Origin: Candidatus Jettenia ecosi
Lineage (GTDB): Bacteria > Planctomycetota > Brocadiia > Brocadiales > Brocadiaceae
NCBI GenBank assembly: GCA_005524015.1
Contig: SULG01000033.1
Location: forward strand, 1 to 32,936
Reading direction: 5' to 3'
DNA length: 32,936 nucleotides
Shown here: positions 6,871 to 15,303 of the stretch, piece by piece
Numbering within the stretch: position 1 is the first letter of the stretch
Layout of the letters: every line of letters starts with the position of its first letter
Notes under the pieces: model-generated
Databases searched by the model: none
Told to the model about the DNA's origin: nothing
What the model saw: only the letters and a program-made list of their open reading frames with translations
Program-made: the position numbers and the translations under genes

Positions 6871-7503
6871 ATGAATACAAAATACACTTACCACCGCCTC
6901 TCTAAGGACAACGCTGCCGTTCTGCTTATTGACCATCAATCCGGCCTCGTCAACCTTGTGCAGGACTATTCGCCAGCCGATTTCAAGAACAACGTCCTCG
7001 CTCTGGCCGACCTCGCCAAGTATTTCAAGCTGCCGACCATCCTGACGACCAGCTTTGAGGAAGGTCCCAACGGCCCAATCATGCCAGAACTTAAGGAAAT
7101 CCACCCGGAAGCCGATTACATTCCGCGTCCCGGCCAAATCAATGCCTGGGATAATGAGGACTTCGTGAAAGCGGTCAAGGCCACCGGTCGCAAGCAGTTA
7201 CTTATCGCCGGCGTTCTGACCGAAGTTTGCGTGGCCTTCCCCGCTCTCTCTGCGTTGGAGGAAGGCTTCGAGGTCTTCGTTGTCACCGATGCTTCCGGCA
7301 CATTCAACGAGGTCACGCGCCACGCCGCTTGGACGCGCATGGTTGCTGCGGGCGCGCAATTGATGAACTGGATAGCTGTTGCCAGCGAATTGCATCGTGA
7401 CTGGCGTAAAGACATTGAGGGACTTGGCAAACTGCTATCCAGCCACTTGCCTGCTTACAGAAACCTGATTACGAGCTACTTGGCAAAGAAACCTGTGGCC
7501 TAA
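6871..7503 (+). CDS. Isochorismatase/cysteine hydrolase family protein (YcaC-like)
   Basis: 210 residues from the ATG at 6871, chosen because AAAGGAG lies 7 bases upstream and the in-frame ATG at 6799 is inside the MITE. The alpha/beta hydrolase-like fold of this family is clear: D21 in LLIDHQSG, a PRPGQINAWDN segment at 85-95 and the nucleophile C120 in GVLTEVCVAF. YcaC-type proteins are oligomeric cysteine hydrolases of uncertain substrate. The coding sequence is visibly richer in G+C, with many GCC/CTC/GTC codons, than all its neighbours. Together with mobile elements just upstream this suggests recent horizontal transfer. Nothing in the context points to a substrate. Confidence 0.88.
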   Translation: MNTKYTYHRLSKDNAAVLLIDHQSGLVNLVQDYSPADFKNNVLALADLAKYFKLPTILTTSFEEGPNGPIMPELKEIHPEADYIPRPGQINAWDNEDFVKAVKATGRKQLLIAGVLTEVCVAFPALSALEEGFEVFVVTDASGTFNEVTRHAAWTRMVAAGAQLMNWIAVASELHRDWRKDIEGLGKLLSSHLPAYRNLITSYLAKKPVA

Positions 7504-8235
7504 CCCATAGACGCCGTATCCTGGTGATGGATTCAGCGCAAAAGACAGCGCTTTAATCTACCCTACTCATATAGAATTACCGGTAGGGCGGATTAAGCAG
7601 AGCGAATCCACCATAGCATCTTCACCATATATGCATTAAGCTAAGAATGAATAGAATTGAAAATACCAGGATTTTCTCTTGAGGAAGAAAGGATCAGGGG
7701 ATGTGTAAACGGTGGAGAATAACAAAACCACCCGTAATCCGCCTTGATCCCCCTTTAAAAAAGAGGAAAATCCCTCGTTCCCCCCCCCTTTTCTCGCTTA
7801 TCATTATCCACATCTTTCTCTTTCGTACACCCTATATTCCATAAGAAGTAAGCGATAGTGGGCAGATATTCTCGTTCCAACGCTCTGCGTTGGAATGTAT
7901 AACCAGACGCTCTGTGTCATATTTCACAAACTGGTCTATTTTTCAGATGATATAACGGCTGTAATCAAAAGAATTTATTTATCAGCATCTTATAAGTACC
8001 AGATCACAAATTTTTGTACATGTGTTTATCGGGGAAAGACATTTTTTCCGTATCAAGCTCAGTACAATTGACGTGTAAGCATCTTGCCGGGAGCATCTTG
8101 TTCCCAAACTCTTCCCCATTTATTAGATATGCCCATTATCCTCTTTAAAAAAGGGGGAAAGAAGGATAAGTTTAGAAAAGGGGGATCAAAGGGGATTACA
8201 GGTGATTTGTTATTATTCACCGTTTACACATGTTA
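7504..8235. other. Gene-poor spacer with short hairpins
   Basis: No gene is supported here. It contains a GGCGGATTAAGCAGAGCGAATCC hairpin-type repeat near 7590, C-run/G-run repeats near 7745 and 8140 (CCCCCTTTAAAAAA and inverse), and a CGTTCCAACGCTCTGCGTTGGAA hairpin near 7875. All match families seen elsewhere in the window. Confidence 0.5.
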
Positions 8236-8330
8236 TAGTACTTCAATGATGAAACCGAACATATCCTCAACAGGGGAAAGGCTACCCCGCTTGCCCAATG
8301 GTCATTGCGAGGGTATTTGTCCGAAGCAAT
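8236..8330. repeat. Repeat end overlapping the histidine-kinase start
   Basis: From TTATAGTA through ATGAAACCGAACA, AACAGGGGAAAGGCTA, GCTTGCCCAATGG and CATTGCGAGG, this matches the reverse complement of about 10375-10445. It runs into the first codons of the kinase gene, so the start region of that gene is repeat DNA. Confidence 0.7.
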
Positions 8331-9375
8331 CGTCAAAACAGTTCGAGTACCGCTTATAGCGCTCGATAGTAACCTCCGAGTAAAAACAGCAAACAGGTCG
8401 TTCTATGAAACCTTCAAGGTAAGGCCAAAAGAGACAGAGAATAAATTACTCTACGATTTAGGGAATAGACAATGGGATATCCCAAAGCTGCGCACACTCC
8501 TTGGGGAAATTCTTCCACATAAAAATATGTTTGAGGACTTTGTTGTAGAGCATGACTTTGAAACAATTGGACAAAAAATCATGATTCTCAACGCCCGAAT
8601 ATTGCAACAAGGACCGGAAAAGAAGCCACTTATTCTTCTTTCTATTGAAGATATTACTGAACGGAAGAAAGCAGAGGAAGAACGGAGATGGCTTGAACGG
8701 CAAAAAGATGAATTTATTGGTATTGCCTCGCATGAATTAAAAACCCCTGTTACCAGTATCAAAGCGTATACACAAATACTTCAGCATAGATTCCAAAAGG
8801 CCGGAGATATGAAATCAGCCGAGATGGTAGGAAAGATGGATGCACAGATTGACAAACTTACCAGTCTTATTGGTGATTTGCTTGATGTTACCAAAATTGA
8901 GGGTGGAAAATTACAGTATCATGAAGGACCCTTTGATTTTAATGAGCTTATTGGAGAAATTGTTGAAGAAATGCAGAGGCTAACAACTAAGCATACCTTA
9001 GTACAACAGCTTACAAAATCACGGACAATCACTGGAGACCGTGACCGCATAGGACAAGTCATTACCAATTTTCTCTCAAATGCTATTAAGTACTCTCTGC
9101 ATGCGGATACCATCATAATAAAAACAAAAACGGATAAAGAAGGTGTTACCCTCTGTGTACAGGATTTTGGGTGTGGCATCTCAAAATCTGATCAAGAGAA
9201 ATTATTTAAACGATTTTCCCGGATTATTGCTTCTGATCAAAAAGCCTACCCCGGAATGGGATTAGGGCTTTACATCACTTCAGAAATAATCAAGCGTCAT
9301 AACGGCAAAATTTGGGTTGAGTCTGAAAAGGGAAAAGGTTCTACTTTTTGCTTTTCGTTACCACTCAAACAGTGA
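8305..9375 (+). CDS. PAS-domain sensor histidine kinase, probably 5'-truncated
   Basis: 356 residues if translation starts at TTG 8305. Order: PAS (about 10-120, ending SIEDITERKKAEEE), HisKA with phospho-accepting H143 (SHELKTP), and HATPase with N box (NFLSNAIKYS), G1 (DFGCGIS) and G2 (GMGLGLYIT). There are no membrane segments, so it is cytoplasmic. The PAS part resembles the C-terminal half of large CheB/CheR-PAS-kinase fusions, which suggests this is a tail cut off from such a gene. Supporting this, the first codons lie in a dispersed repeat, the start is a TTG, and no ribosome binding site is adjacent. The catalytic core is complete. A receiver-only regulator follows 40 bp downstream and is its likely partner. 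Confidence 0.85.
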   Translation: MRGYLSEAIVKTVRVPLIALDSNLRVKTANRSFYETFKVRPKETENKLLYDLGNRQWDIPKLRTLLGEILPHKNMFEDFVVEHDFETIGQKIMILNARILQQGPEKKPLILLSIEDITERKKAEEERRWLERQKDEFIGIASHELKTPVTSIKAYTQILQHRFQKAGDMKSAEMVGKMDAQIDKLTSLIGDLLDVTKIEGGKLQYHEGPFDFNELIGEIVEEMQRLTTKHTLVQQLTKSRTITGDRDRIGQVITNFLSNAIKYSLHADTIIIKTKTDKEGVTLCVQDFGCGISKSDQEKLFKRFSRIIASDQKAYPGMGLGLYITSEIIKRHNGKIWVESEKGKGSTFCFSLPLKQ

Positions 9376-9415
9376 AAACTTTAAGCAACACAAGAATACC
9401 GGGAGGAGAGAAAAT

Positions 9416-9781
9416 ATGATTAGCAGAAAGAAAAAAATCATCCTTGCAGAGGATAACCTGGCCATTGTTGATGCATTGACTATCATGCTCGAAGAATTCG
9501 GTTATGAAGTTATACCAATAGTTGATGGCAATACGGTTAAGGACAAACTAAAAGAAAAGCCTGACTTAGTTCTGTTTGATCTCTGGATGCCAGGATGGAA
9601 CGGCAGAGATGCATGCAGACACTTAAAAAGCAATGAAGATACGAAAGATATTCCGGTTATTATCATTTCAGCAGACAGGGATATAGCTCAGCTTGCAAAA
9701 GAAGCAGGTACGGATGATTTTATTGCAAAACCATTTCAAATAGAAGATTTGTTGGCAAAAGTAGAAAAATACCTTGATTAG
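9416..9781 (+). CDS. Single-domain response regulator (CheY-like receiver)
   Basis: 121 residues, one receiver domain and no output domain. Acidic pocket E12/D13, phospho-acceptor D55 (VLFDLWMPG), switch S85 (IIISAD) and K105 (AKPF) are all present. The ATG at 9416 is preceded by GGGAGGAG with 5-8 bp spacing, so the in-frame upstream extension is not needed. It probably receives phosphate from the histidine kinase immediately upstream and acts by protein-protein contact, as CheY or DivK types do. The pair lies between inverted copies of a repeat. Confidence 0.92.
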   Translation: MISRKKKIILAEDNLAIVDALTIMLEEFGYEVIPIVDGNTVKDKLKEKPDLVLFDLWMPGWNGRDACRHLKSNEDTKDIPVIIISADRDIAQLAKEAGTDDFIAKPFQIEDLLAKVEKYLD

Positions 9782-9946
9782 AACAAAAGAGGAAACAAGC
9801 CAATACAACATCCCTAAGCCGGCCTTCTCCATCTGATCCAGTTAGAATACGGCGCAAAACCGAGGTAGGGGCGCACCTTGTGTTCGCCCTGGTTATATGG
9901 GAAAACACATCAGTTTTGGATTTGCATAATCTCCAGTAGTTCTTCC

Positions 9947-10080
9947 TGTCATTCCCGAACGTCTTTATCGGGAATCCAGCATAGAGAAAAAACAGGAAGG
10001 GTACTGGATTCCCGATAAACTTGTCCTCGCGAAACTAGTCCTCATGAAAATGGGGAGCGGGGAAGCATTTGGGAATGACA
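9947..10080. repeat. Palindromic repeat (TCATTCCCGAA type), copy 1
   Basis: GTCATTCCCGAACGTCTTTATCGGGAATCCAGCA is followed by an inverted partner ending in GGGAATGACAG. A related copy lies at 10448-10530 and a partial one near 13575. The spacer 9782-10759 contains no gene that I can support. Confidence 0.5.
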
Positions 10081-10274
10081 GAAAACACGTGGGGATAATA
10101 CTCCTCTTGCGGGTTCAATTTTGTAAATTGAACCCATATATTTTGCATGGTCGATAGCTCATAGCGTTCTCATGGTTAAACACATAAGGAAATATTCCAA
10201 ATTGAGGGTTCAGGTTATAAACCTGAACCCGCCCAGGGTTGTATGCAAATGTAAGGAATATACGAAATCCTTAA

Positions 10275-10440
10275 ACACGTCATTGCGAGGGGTTTTCCCG
10301 AAGCAATATCTTCTGAAACATGCAAAGGATTGCTTCGGTAGAGACGCAAGATTTTGCGTCTCTACCCTCGCAATGACCATTGGGCAAGCGGGATAGCCTT
10401 TCCCCTGTTGAGGATATGTTCGGTTTCATCCTTGGAATAC
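10275..10440. repeat. Composite inverted repeat with a nested 28-bp hairpin
   Basis: The left arm (GTCATTGCGAGG, then CCCGAAGCAAT) is mirrored by ATTGCTTCGG and CCTCGCAATGAC. The right arm is interrupted by a separate perfect hairpin, 10338-10365 (GTAGAGACGCAA, then TTGCGTCTCTAC). That hairpin recurs in the other orientation at about 12118-12144. The right portion (10372-10440) is the inverted copy of 8236-8314. Confidence 0.65.
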
Positions 10441-10447
10441 TATATGT

Positions 10448-10530
10448 CATTATGTCATTCCCGAATGTCTTTATCGGGAATCCAGCATGGGGGAGAAAAC
10501 AGGAAAGGATACTGGATTTCCACTCTCCGT
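10448..10530. repeat. Palindromic repeat (TCATTCCCGAA type), copy 2
   Basis: GTCATTCCCGAATGTCTTTATCGGGAATCCAGCA, then a degenerate partner ending GATACTGGATTTCC. It lacks the right-hand end seen in copy 1. Confidence 0.5.
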
Positions 10531-10759
10531 TTCTGCTTCTCCGGAATTTGTCATTACTGTCCCATCCATTATAGAAGATAAACAGCAACTATTTCATTTC
10601 CCCATAATAGGTTCTTTAAAGATAGAAAATTTGACAAATAATACATTTCCCATATAATTGAAATTAAACGTTAAGAACTGTTTTGGTGGATTCGCACCGC
10701 TTAATCCACCCTACAGATTATTTTGAATTAAAAAATAAAATTTTAAGAGGAAAGATACT

Positions 10760-11797
10760 ATGAAGCCTCTTTTTCAAACTATATCAACAGATGAGATCAA
10801 GCCTGATGGTTCGCAGATATCTGAAGTCTCTCCTCCGGCAGATGGAGAACTTCTTGACGCATATTCAAAGGCCGTTGTCGGTGCGTCAGAGACGGTCATC
10901 CCATCAGTGGTGAATATTAATGTTCGTCAGTTGTTAAATGGCCGGCAGGCAGTGCATCCGCGTATGTCACAGCAGATGGTTGGCAGTGGGTCGGGGTTCA
11001 TTTTTACACCGGATGGTTTTATTCTTACGAACAGTCATGTCGTACATAATGCCAGTCAAATTGAAGTAGCGCTCTCGGATGGCCGCCGCTTTTCTGCAGA
11101 GATGATCGGTGATGACCCTGATACAGATTTAGCAATTATCAGAATACAAGCCCCGGATCTGGCATATGCGCATTTAGGTGATTCCCAGTCTATTCGCGTA
11201 GGCCAACTTGTAGTTGCCATTGGTAATCCCTATGGCTTCCAATGCACCGTCACTGCTGGCGTGGTAAGTGCACTTGGACGCTCACTCCGGTCGCGTTCAG
11301 GAAGGTTGATAGATAGTATTATCCAAACCGATGCGGCACTGAATCCAGGTAATTCAGGTGGTCCACTCATTAATTCCCGTGGGGAAGTAATTGGAGTTAA
11401 TACTGCTATCATCCAGGGCGCGCAAGGTCTCTGTTTTGCTATCGCAGCTGACACAGTAAAATTTGTTGCAACACGGCTTATCAAGGATGGAAGAATCCGC
11501 CGTGGCTACATTGGCGTAGCAGGGCAAAATGTCTTCCTCCATCGCCGCCTGGTACTCTTCCATAATTTAGCCACAGAGAGCGGTGTGCTCGTCATTGCTA
11601 TCGAGAAGAATAGCCCTGCACAAAAAGCAGGTTTGCTTGAAGGAGATGTAATCATAGGCATTGATAATCAACCGATCAGGAGTATAGATGATCTGCACAA
11701 ACAGCTTACCGAACATCGGATTGGCGTGAAGTCGTCACTTACCATTATCCGGCATTCCGATAAGCTTATTCTCGAAATTATCTCGGAGGAATCTTAA
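10760..11797 (+). CDS. HtrA/DegP-like trypsin-type serine protease with one PDZ domain, no signal peptide
   Basis: 345 residues. Protease domain about 35-235 with the complete catalytic triad H93 (TNSHVV), D123 (DTDLAII) and S199 (GNSGGPL); one PDZ domain at about 255-340 (IEKNSPAQKAGLLEGDVI). Start supported by AAGAGGAAAG. The N-terminus has no signal peptide or membrane segment, unlike classical DegP/DegS and unlike the second HtrA-type protein in this window (13864-15261), so a cytoplasmic location is predicted. Its job is probably protein quality control or a regulated cleavage. A terminator hairpin follows, so it is monocistronic. Confidence 0.9.
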   Translation: MKPLFQTISTDEIKPDGSQISEVSPPADGELLDAYSKAVVGASETVIPSVVNINVRQLLNGRQAVHPRMSQQMVGSGSGFIFTPDGFILTNSHVVHNASQIEVALSDGRRFSAEMIGDDPDTDLAIIRIQAPDLAYAHLGDSQSIRVGQLVVAIGNPYGFQCTVTAGVVSALGRSLRSRSGRLIDSIIQTDAALNPGNSGGPLINSRGEVIGVNTAIIQGAQGLCFAIAADTVKFVATRLIKDGRIRRGYIGVAGQNVFLHRRLVLFHNLATESGVLVIAIEKNSPAQKAGLLEGDVIIGIDNQPIRSIDDLHKQLTEHRIGVKSSLTIIRHSDKLILEIISEES

Positions 11798-11802
11798 ATT
11801 AA

Positions 11803-11825
11803 GCTGCCTTTGGCAGCGACTTTTT
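11803..11825 (+). terminator. Intrinsic terminator after the HtrA-like gene
   Basis: GCTGCC-TTT-GGCAGC forms a 6-bp GC-rich stem with a 3-base loop, followed by GAC and five T, six bases after the stop codon. Confidence 0.65.
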
Positions 11826-11878
11826 GAATATACGGAAAATATCGGTTAAAAATAACCTCCTGACCCTCTTTACTAACA

Positions 11879-12145
11879 GAGACAACCCCCTAGCCCCCTT
11901 TCTTAAGGGGGATTTCTTCAAGTCCCCCTTAGAAAAGGGGGATTCAGGGGGTTGTTTCGTATGCTATGATACAAACTTTGAAATTCCTAAACATTAAATT
12001 AGGTTGGGTTTTAAAAGACAAAGCCCAGCGACTTTTTACCCACCCCTAAATCCGCTCCCAGGAGGGGATTTTTTTATTCCCCTCTTGGGAGAGGTCAGGG
12101 GTGGGTTCATTCTCCTGTGGAGACGCAAAATCTTGCGTCTCTACA
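11879..12145. repeat. Cluster of C-run palindromes and a 26-bp hairpin
   Basis: Three units: CAACCCCCTAGCCCCCTTT mirrored by GGGGGTTG (11886-11956); CCCACCCCTAAATCC mirrored by AGGGGTGGG (about 12039-12105), whose TTAAATTAGGTTG leader also precedes the similar palindrome at 18050-18180; and GGAGACGCAA/TTGCGTCTC (about 12118-12144), an inverted copy of the hairpin at 10338-10365. No gene between 11798 and 12228. Confidence 0.55.
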
Positions 12146-12228
12146 ATTGAGGTAGGGGTGTGTTAACGCATTATGAAAAACTTTGAAATCCCTATACATC
12201 TTTTAATTATTACCAAGGAGAAATTACC

Positions 12229-13497
12229 ATGATTACCCGACGCAAAATGATGCTTTCTAGCGCCGCTGCACTATTAACCGGTAGCGCCTCACTATTACTA
12301 GGACGTAAGCAGCTCACGGCTACAGATACACCGGATACAATTCCCACCAAACCTTCTCAAAAAGGCCTGTCCTACATCCCCGTAGTTACGCCCAATGGAA
12401 GCACACTTCCCTGGAAATGGGACAATGGGGTGAAGGTCTTTCATGTAACCGCTGAACCAGTCAAGCGGGAGTTTGCGCCTGGAATGATCGTCAATTGCTG
12501 GGGATATAACGGACAAACGCCAGGCCCTACGATTGAAGCGGTGGAAGGCGACCGTGTACGCATATTCGTTACAAATAAGCTTGAGGAGCATACGACTATT
12601 CACTGGCACGGCGTACTTCTGCCCAACGGGATGGATGGTGTTGGCGGATTAAACCAAAGACAAATTAAGCCTGGTGAGACATACGTTTACGAATTTACCC
12701 TTCGTCAGCATGGTACACAGATGTACCATCCGCATGCGGACGAGATGGTGCAAATGGCAATGGGAATGGAGGGATTTTTTATCATACACCCAAAGGAGCC
12801 AGAGCATCCAGGGATTGACCGGGACTTCTGCATATTTCTCCAGGAATGGTTTGTTGAGCCGGGGACAAGTACCCCAAATCCCAATATCATGACCGATTTC
12901 AACCTCTTCACATTCAACAGTCGCATATTCCCCGGTACAGCGCCTTTGGTAGTCCGTCTCGGAGAACGTGTTCGCATCAGATTCGCAAATTTAAGTATGG
13001 ATTCTCACCCAATCCATTTACATGGTTATAAATTCATGATTACTGGTACGGACGGTGGTAAAATTCCCCTATCGGCACAATGGCCTGAAACCTCGGTTGA
13101 TGTTCCTCCAGGCACTACACGTGATATAGAATTTGTTGCCGATGCGCCAGGAGATTGGGCTTTTCATTGCCACAAGAATCATCATGTCATGAATGCCATG
13201 AGCCATGATATACCAAACATGATAGGAGTGAAACAAAAAGGGGTTGAAGAAAAGGTGCAAAATCTGCTGCCTGATTATATGGGTATGGGAGAGAGTGGAA
13301 TGGCAGAAATGGCTGACATGAATATGCCGATTCCAAGAAACACCATTCCCATGATGACGGGAAAGGGGCCGTTTGGTAATATTGAGATGGGTGGCATGTT
13401 TACGATAGTAAAAGTACGTGAGAATATTACCAGGTATGAGGATCCAGGTTGGTACCAGCATCCAAAAGGAACAGTAGCGTGGAAAGTAAATACATAA
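12229..13497 (+). CDS. Multicopper oxidase, Tat-exported, with Met-rich C-terminal extension
   Basis: 422 residues. The N-terminus MITRRKMMLSSAAALLTG has twin arginines, so Tat export of a folded, copper-loaded protein is expected. Four copper-ligand motifs: H125-W-H127-G, H167-P-H169, H260-P-I-H263-L-H265-G and H313-C314-H315 to H319 to M324, which fits HCHxxxHxxxxM of a type 1 site with axial Met. After the last motif there is about 100 residues of tail containing a Met-rich stretch (about 345-375, patterns like GMGES, MAEMADMNM, PMMTG). Met-rich segments in CueO-type enzymes bind cuprous ion, so cuprous oxidase activity is plausible, while phenol or nitrite substrates cannot be excluded. 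RBS AAGGAGA supports the start. Confidence 0.9.
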   Translation: MITRRKMMLSSAAALLTGSASLLLGRKQLTATDTPDTIPTKPSQKGLSYIPVVTPNGSTLPWKWDNGVKVFHVTAEPVKREFAPGMIVNCWGYNGQTPGPTIEAVEGDRVRIFVTNKLEEHTTIHWHGVLLPNGMDGVGGLNQRQIKPGETYVYEFTLRQHGTQMYHPHADEMVQMAMGMEGFFIIHPKEPEHPGIDRDFCIFLQEWFVEPGTSTPNPNIMTDFNLFTFNSRIFPGTAPLVVRLGERVRIRFANLSMDSHPIHLHGYKFMITGTDGGKIPLSAQWPETSVDVPPGTTRDIEFVADAPGDWAFHCHKNHHVMNAMSHDIPNMIGVKQKGVEEKVQNLLPDYMGMGESGMAEMADMNMPIPRNTIPMMTGKGPFGNIEMGGMFTIVKVRENITRYEDPGWYQHPKGTVAWKVNT

Positions 13498-13672
13498 CCA
13501 AAGAGAAAGTCTTGTTCATGCCTGGGATTTATCCCTTTGGTGGATTTGCTTCGTTTAATCCACCCTACTCACTGTTTCTTCCCTATGCTGGATTCCCGAT
13601 AAAGGCATTTGAGAATGGCAGGAAGAACCACCGTAGGTTATGCGCAGTTATTCAAAATACTGTTGGATTATA

Positions 13673-13765
13673 GTGGGGGCGAACCTTGTGTTCGCCCATC
13701 CTTTAGCAAATCATAAAATCTCTGTACTTTCCTACAGGCAGGGCGAACACAAGGTTCGCCCCTAC
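13673..13765. repeat. Inverted repeat (GGGCGAACCTTGTGTTCGCCC type), copy 1
   Basis: GGGGCGAACCTTGTGTTCGCCC faces its reverse complement across a loop of about 43 bp. The arm is itself partly palindromic (GGGCGAA/TTCGCCC). Copy 2 at 17958-18048 has the same arms but an unrelated loop; a single arm lies near 9866. The spacer 13498-13863 otherwise holds only a TGGATTTGCTTCGTTTAATCCA hairpin and a partial TCATTCCC-type repeat. Confidence 0.7.
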
Positions 13766-13863
13766 TTCGATTTTGTGCCATATTCTGACTGGCAGAGTTT
13801 GCCATTGCCAACCAAAACGGGCTAAGCAATTCTCATTTTGATGCAATTGCCCTGCTATCTGGA

Positions 13864-15261
13864 TTAACGGACCTTTATTCTGGCGTAACCCTGATGTTCA
13901 CCAAATTTATCCGACCAGACCATACCAATCTCCCAGATGTCTCCCTTTTTCATGGCTTTCAGCAAGGCACCCAATTCTTCTACATCGTTAATTCGATACT
14001 GGCCAACATAGATAAGCACCTGACCAGCCTCAATTCCAATACTTGCAGCCGGACTATTCTTTTGTACATCAGTAATGAGCACACCGCTCTTAACCCACCA
14101 TAAATTTAATTGCTTTGCAAGTTGAGGGGTTAAATCTTGTACATACAGACCCAACTTCTCAAGCGCATGCTTCTCTATAGGCAGAAGTGGCGCCTTTTCC
14201 AGGGTAATATCTACCTTGAATTCACGTCCGCCACGATTAATGTTGATATAGAGTTTATCTCCTACATTCTTTTTAAGTATATATTTTTCAAAATCAAGAA
14301 TGTTTAGGATCTCTTTGGAATCTATTTTTGTGATATAATCCCCGGTTTTGATGTGTGCCTTATATGCAGGGCTCTTAGGTTCAACGGATGAAACCACTAT
14401 CCCCTTTGAAGTATCAGCTTGTTCTTCTACCTGTACCCCAAACCATATTTTATTGAGCTCCCGGAAATTGAAGAGTTTGACAAGGGTTTCCCTTACCTTA
14501 TCAACAGGAATAGCGAACCCGATACCTTGTGCCTGATTTACGATTGCAGCATTAATACCGATAAGCTCTCCATCTATATTAATGAGAGGCCCCCCGCTAT
14601 TTCCCGGATTAATCAACGCATCCGTTTGGATAAGACCATCGTACTTGATTTCTCCATATTCACTATTAAAGGTAATGGTACGGTTTTTTGCACTGAGCAC
14701 CCCGGTGGTAACTGAGTTTTCTAAGCCAAAGGGGTTCCCTAACGCCACAACGGTTTCACCAATCATAAGATCCTTGGATGTACCCATTTTTACATGAGGA
14801 AGCGGTGTGGGTGAATTTATTTTTAATACGGCGATATCGCTGATCGGATCAGAACTAATCATGGTAGCTTCAAAATCCTGCCCGTTTGATAATCTCACCT
14901 TGATTTTAGACGCACGACTTACCACATGTTCATTGGTAACAATGTAGCCGTCTTCATCAATGATGACACCGGAACCCAACGGTCTTTCTACCATTTGTTT
15001 TTGGCTTTGGCCAAAAAATTCATTGAAATATTGCTCAAAAAATTCACTCCTCGATCCAAAATACGGATCTACATGCCTTTGAGCAATAAGCCTCTCGGTT
15101 CTGATATTGGCAACAGCCGGCCCTATCTTCTCAACTGCCATAACGACTGGTGTCTTGCGATTCGAGTTGAAAGAAGATTCAAAGGCAGGCACCTTATCAT
15201 ATGTCAGAAGAATATAAACGAGACAAATACATAATGGTAGAAAGATAAGTATTTTTTTCAT
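13864..15261 (-). CDS. Periplasmic Do/DegP-type serine protease with two PDZ domains
   Basis: 465 residues from the ATG at 15261, chosen because GAGATGAGG lies 9 bases upstream; two in-frame ATG codons at 15288 and 15285 are alternatives. The N-terminal hydrophobic segment (ILIFLPLCICLVYILLTY) is a signal peptide or anchor, placing the enzyme in the periplasm. Protease domain with H in TNEHVV, D in ISDIAVL and S in GNSGGPL; PDZ1 at about 270-350 and PDZ2 at about 370-460. It follows the DUF4340 protein gene by 42 bp on the same strand and is the last gene of the ABC/GldG/DUF4340 cluster, so it may be co-transcribed with it. Length and architecture are those of DegQ/DegP. Confidence 0.92.
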   Translation of the reverse strand: MKKILIFLPLCICLVYILLTYDKVPAFESSFNSNRKTPVVMAVEKIGPAVANIRTERLIAQRHVDPYFGSRSEFFEQYFNEFFGQSQKQMVERPLGSGVIIDEDGYIVTNEHVVSRASKIKVRLSNGQDFEATMISSDPISDIAVLKINSPTPLPHVKMGTSKDLMIGETVVALGNPFGLENSVTTGVLSAKNRTITFNSEYGEIKYDGLIQTDALINPGNSGGPLINIDGELIGINAAIVNQAQGIGFAIPVDKVRETLVKLFNFRELNKIWFGVQVEEQADTSKGIVVSSVEPKSPAYKAHIKTGDYITKIDSKEILNILDFEKYILKKNVGDKLYININRGGREFKVDITLEKAPLLPIEKHALEKLGLYVQDLTPQLAKQLNLWWVKSGVLITDVQKNSPAASIGIEAGQVLIYVGQYRINDVEELGALLKAMKKGDIWEIGMVWSDKFGEHQGYARIKVR

Positions 15262-15303
15262 CTGAAAATACCTCATCTCCTTCATCATTTATAAAGAAAA
15301 ATT

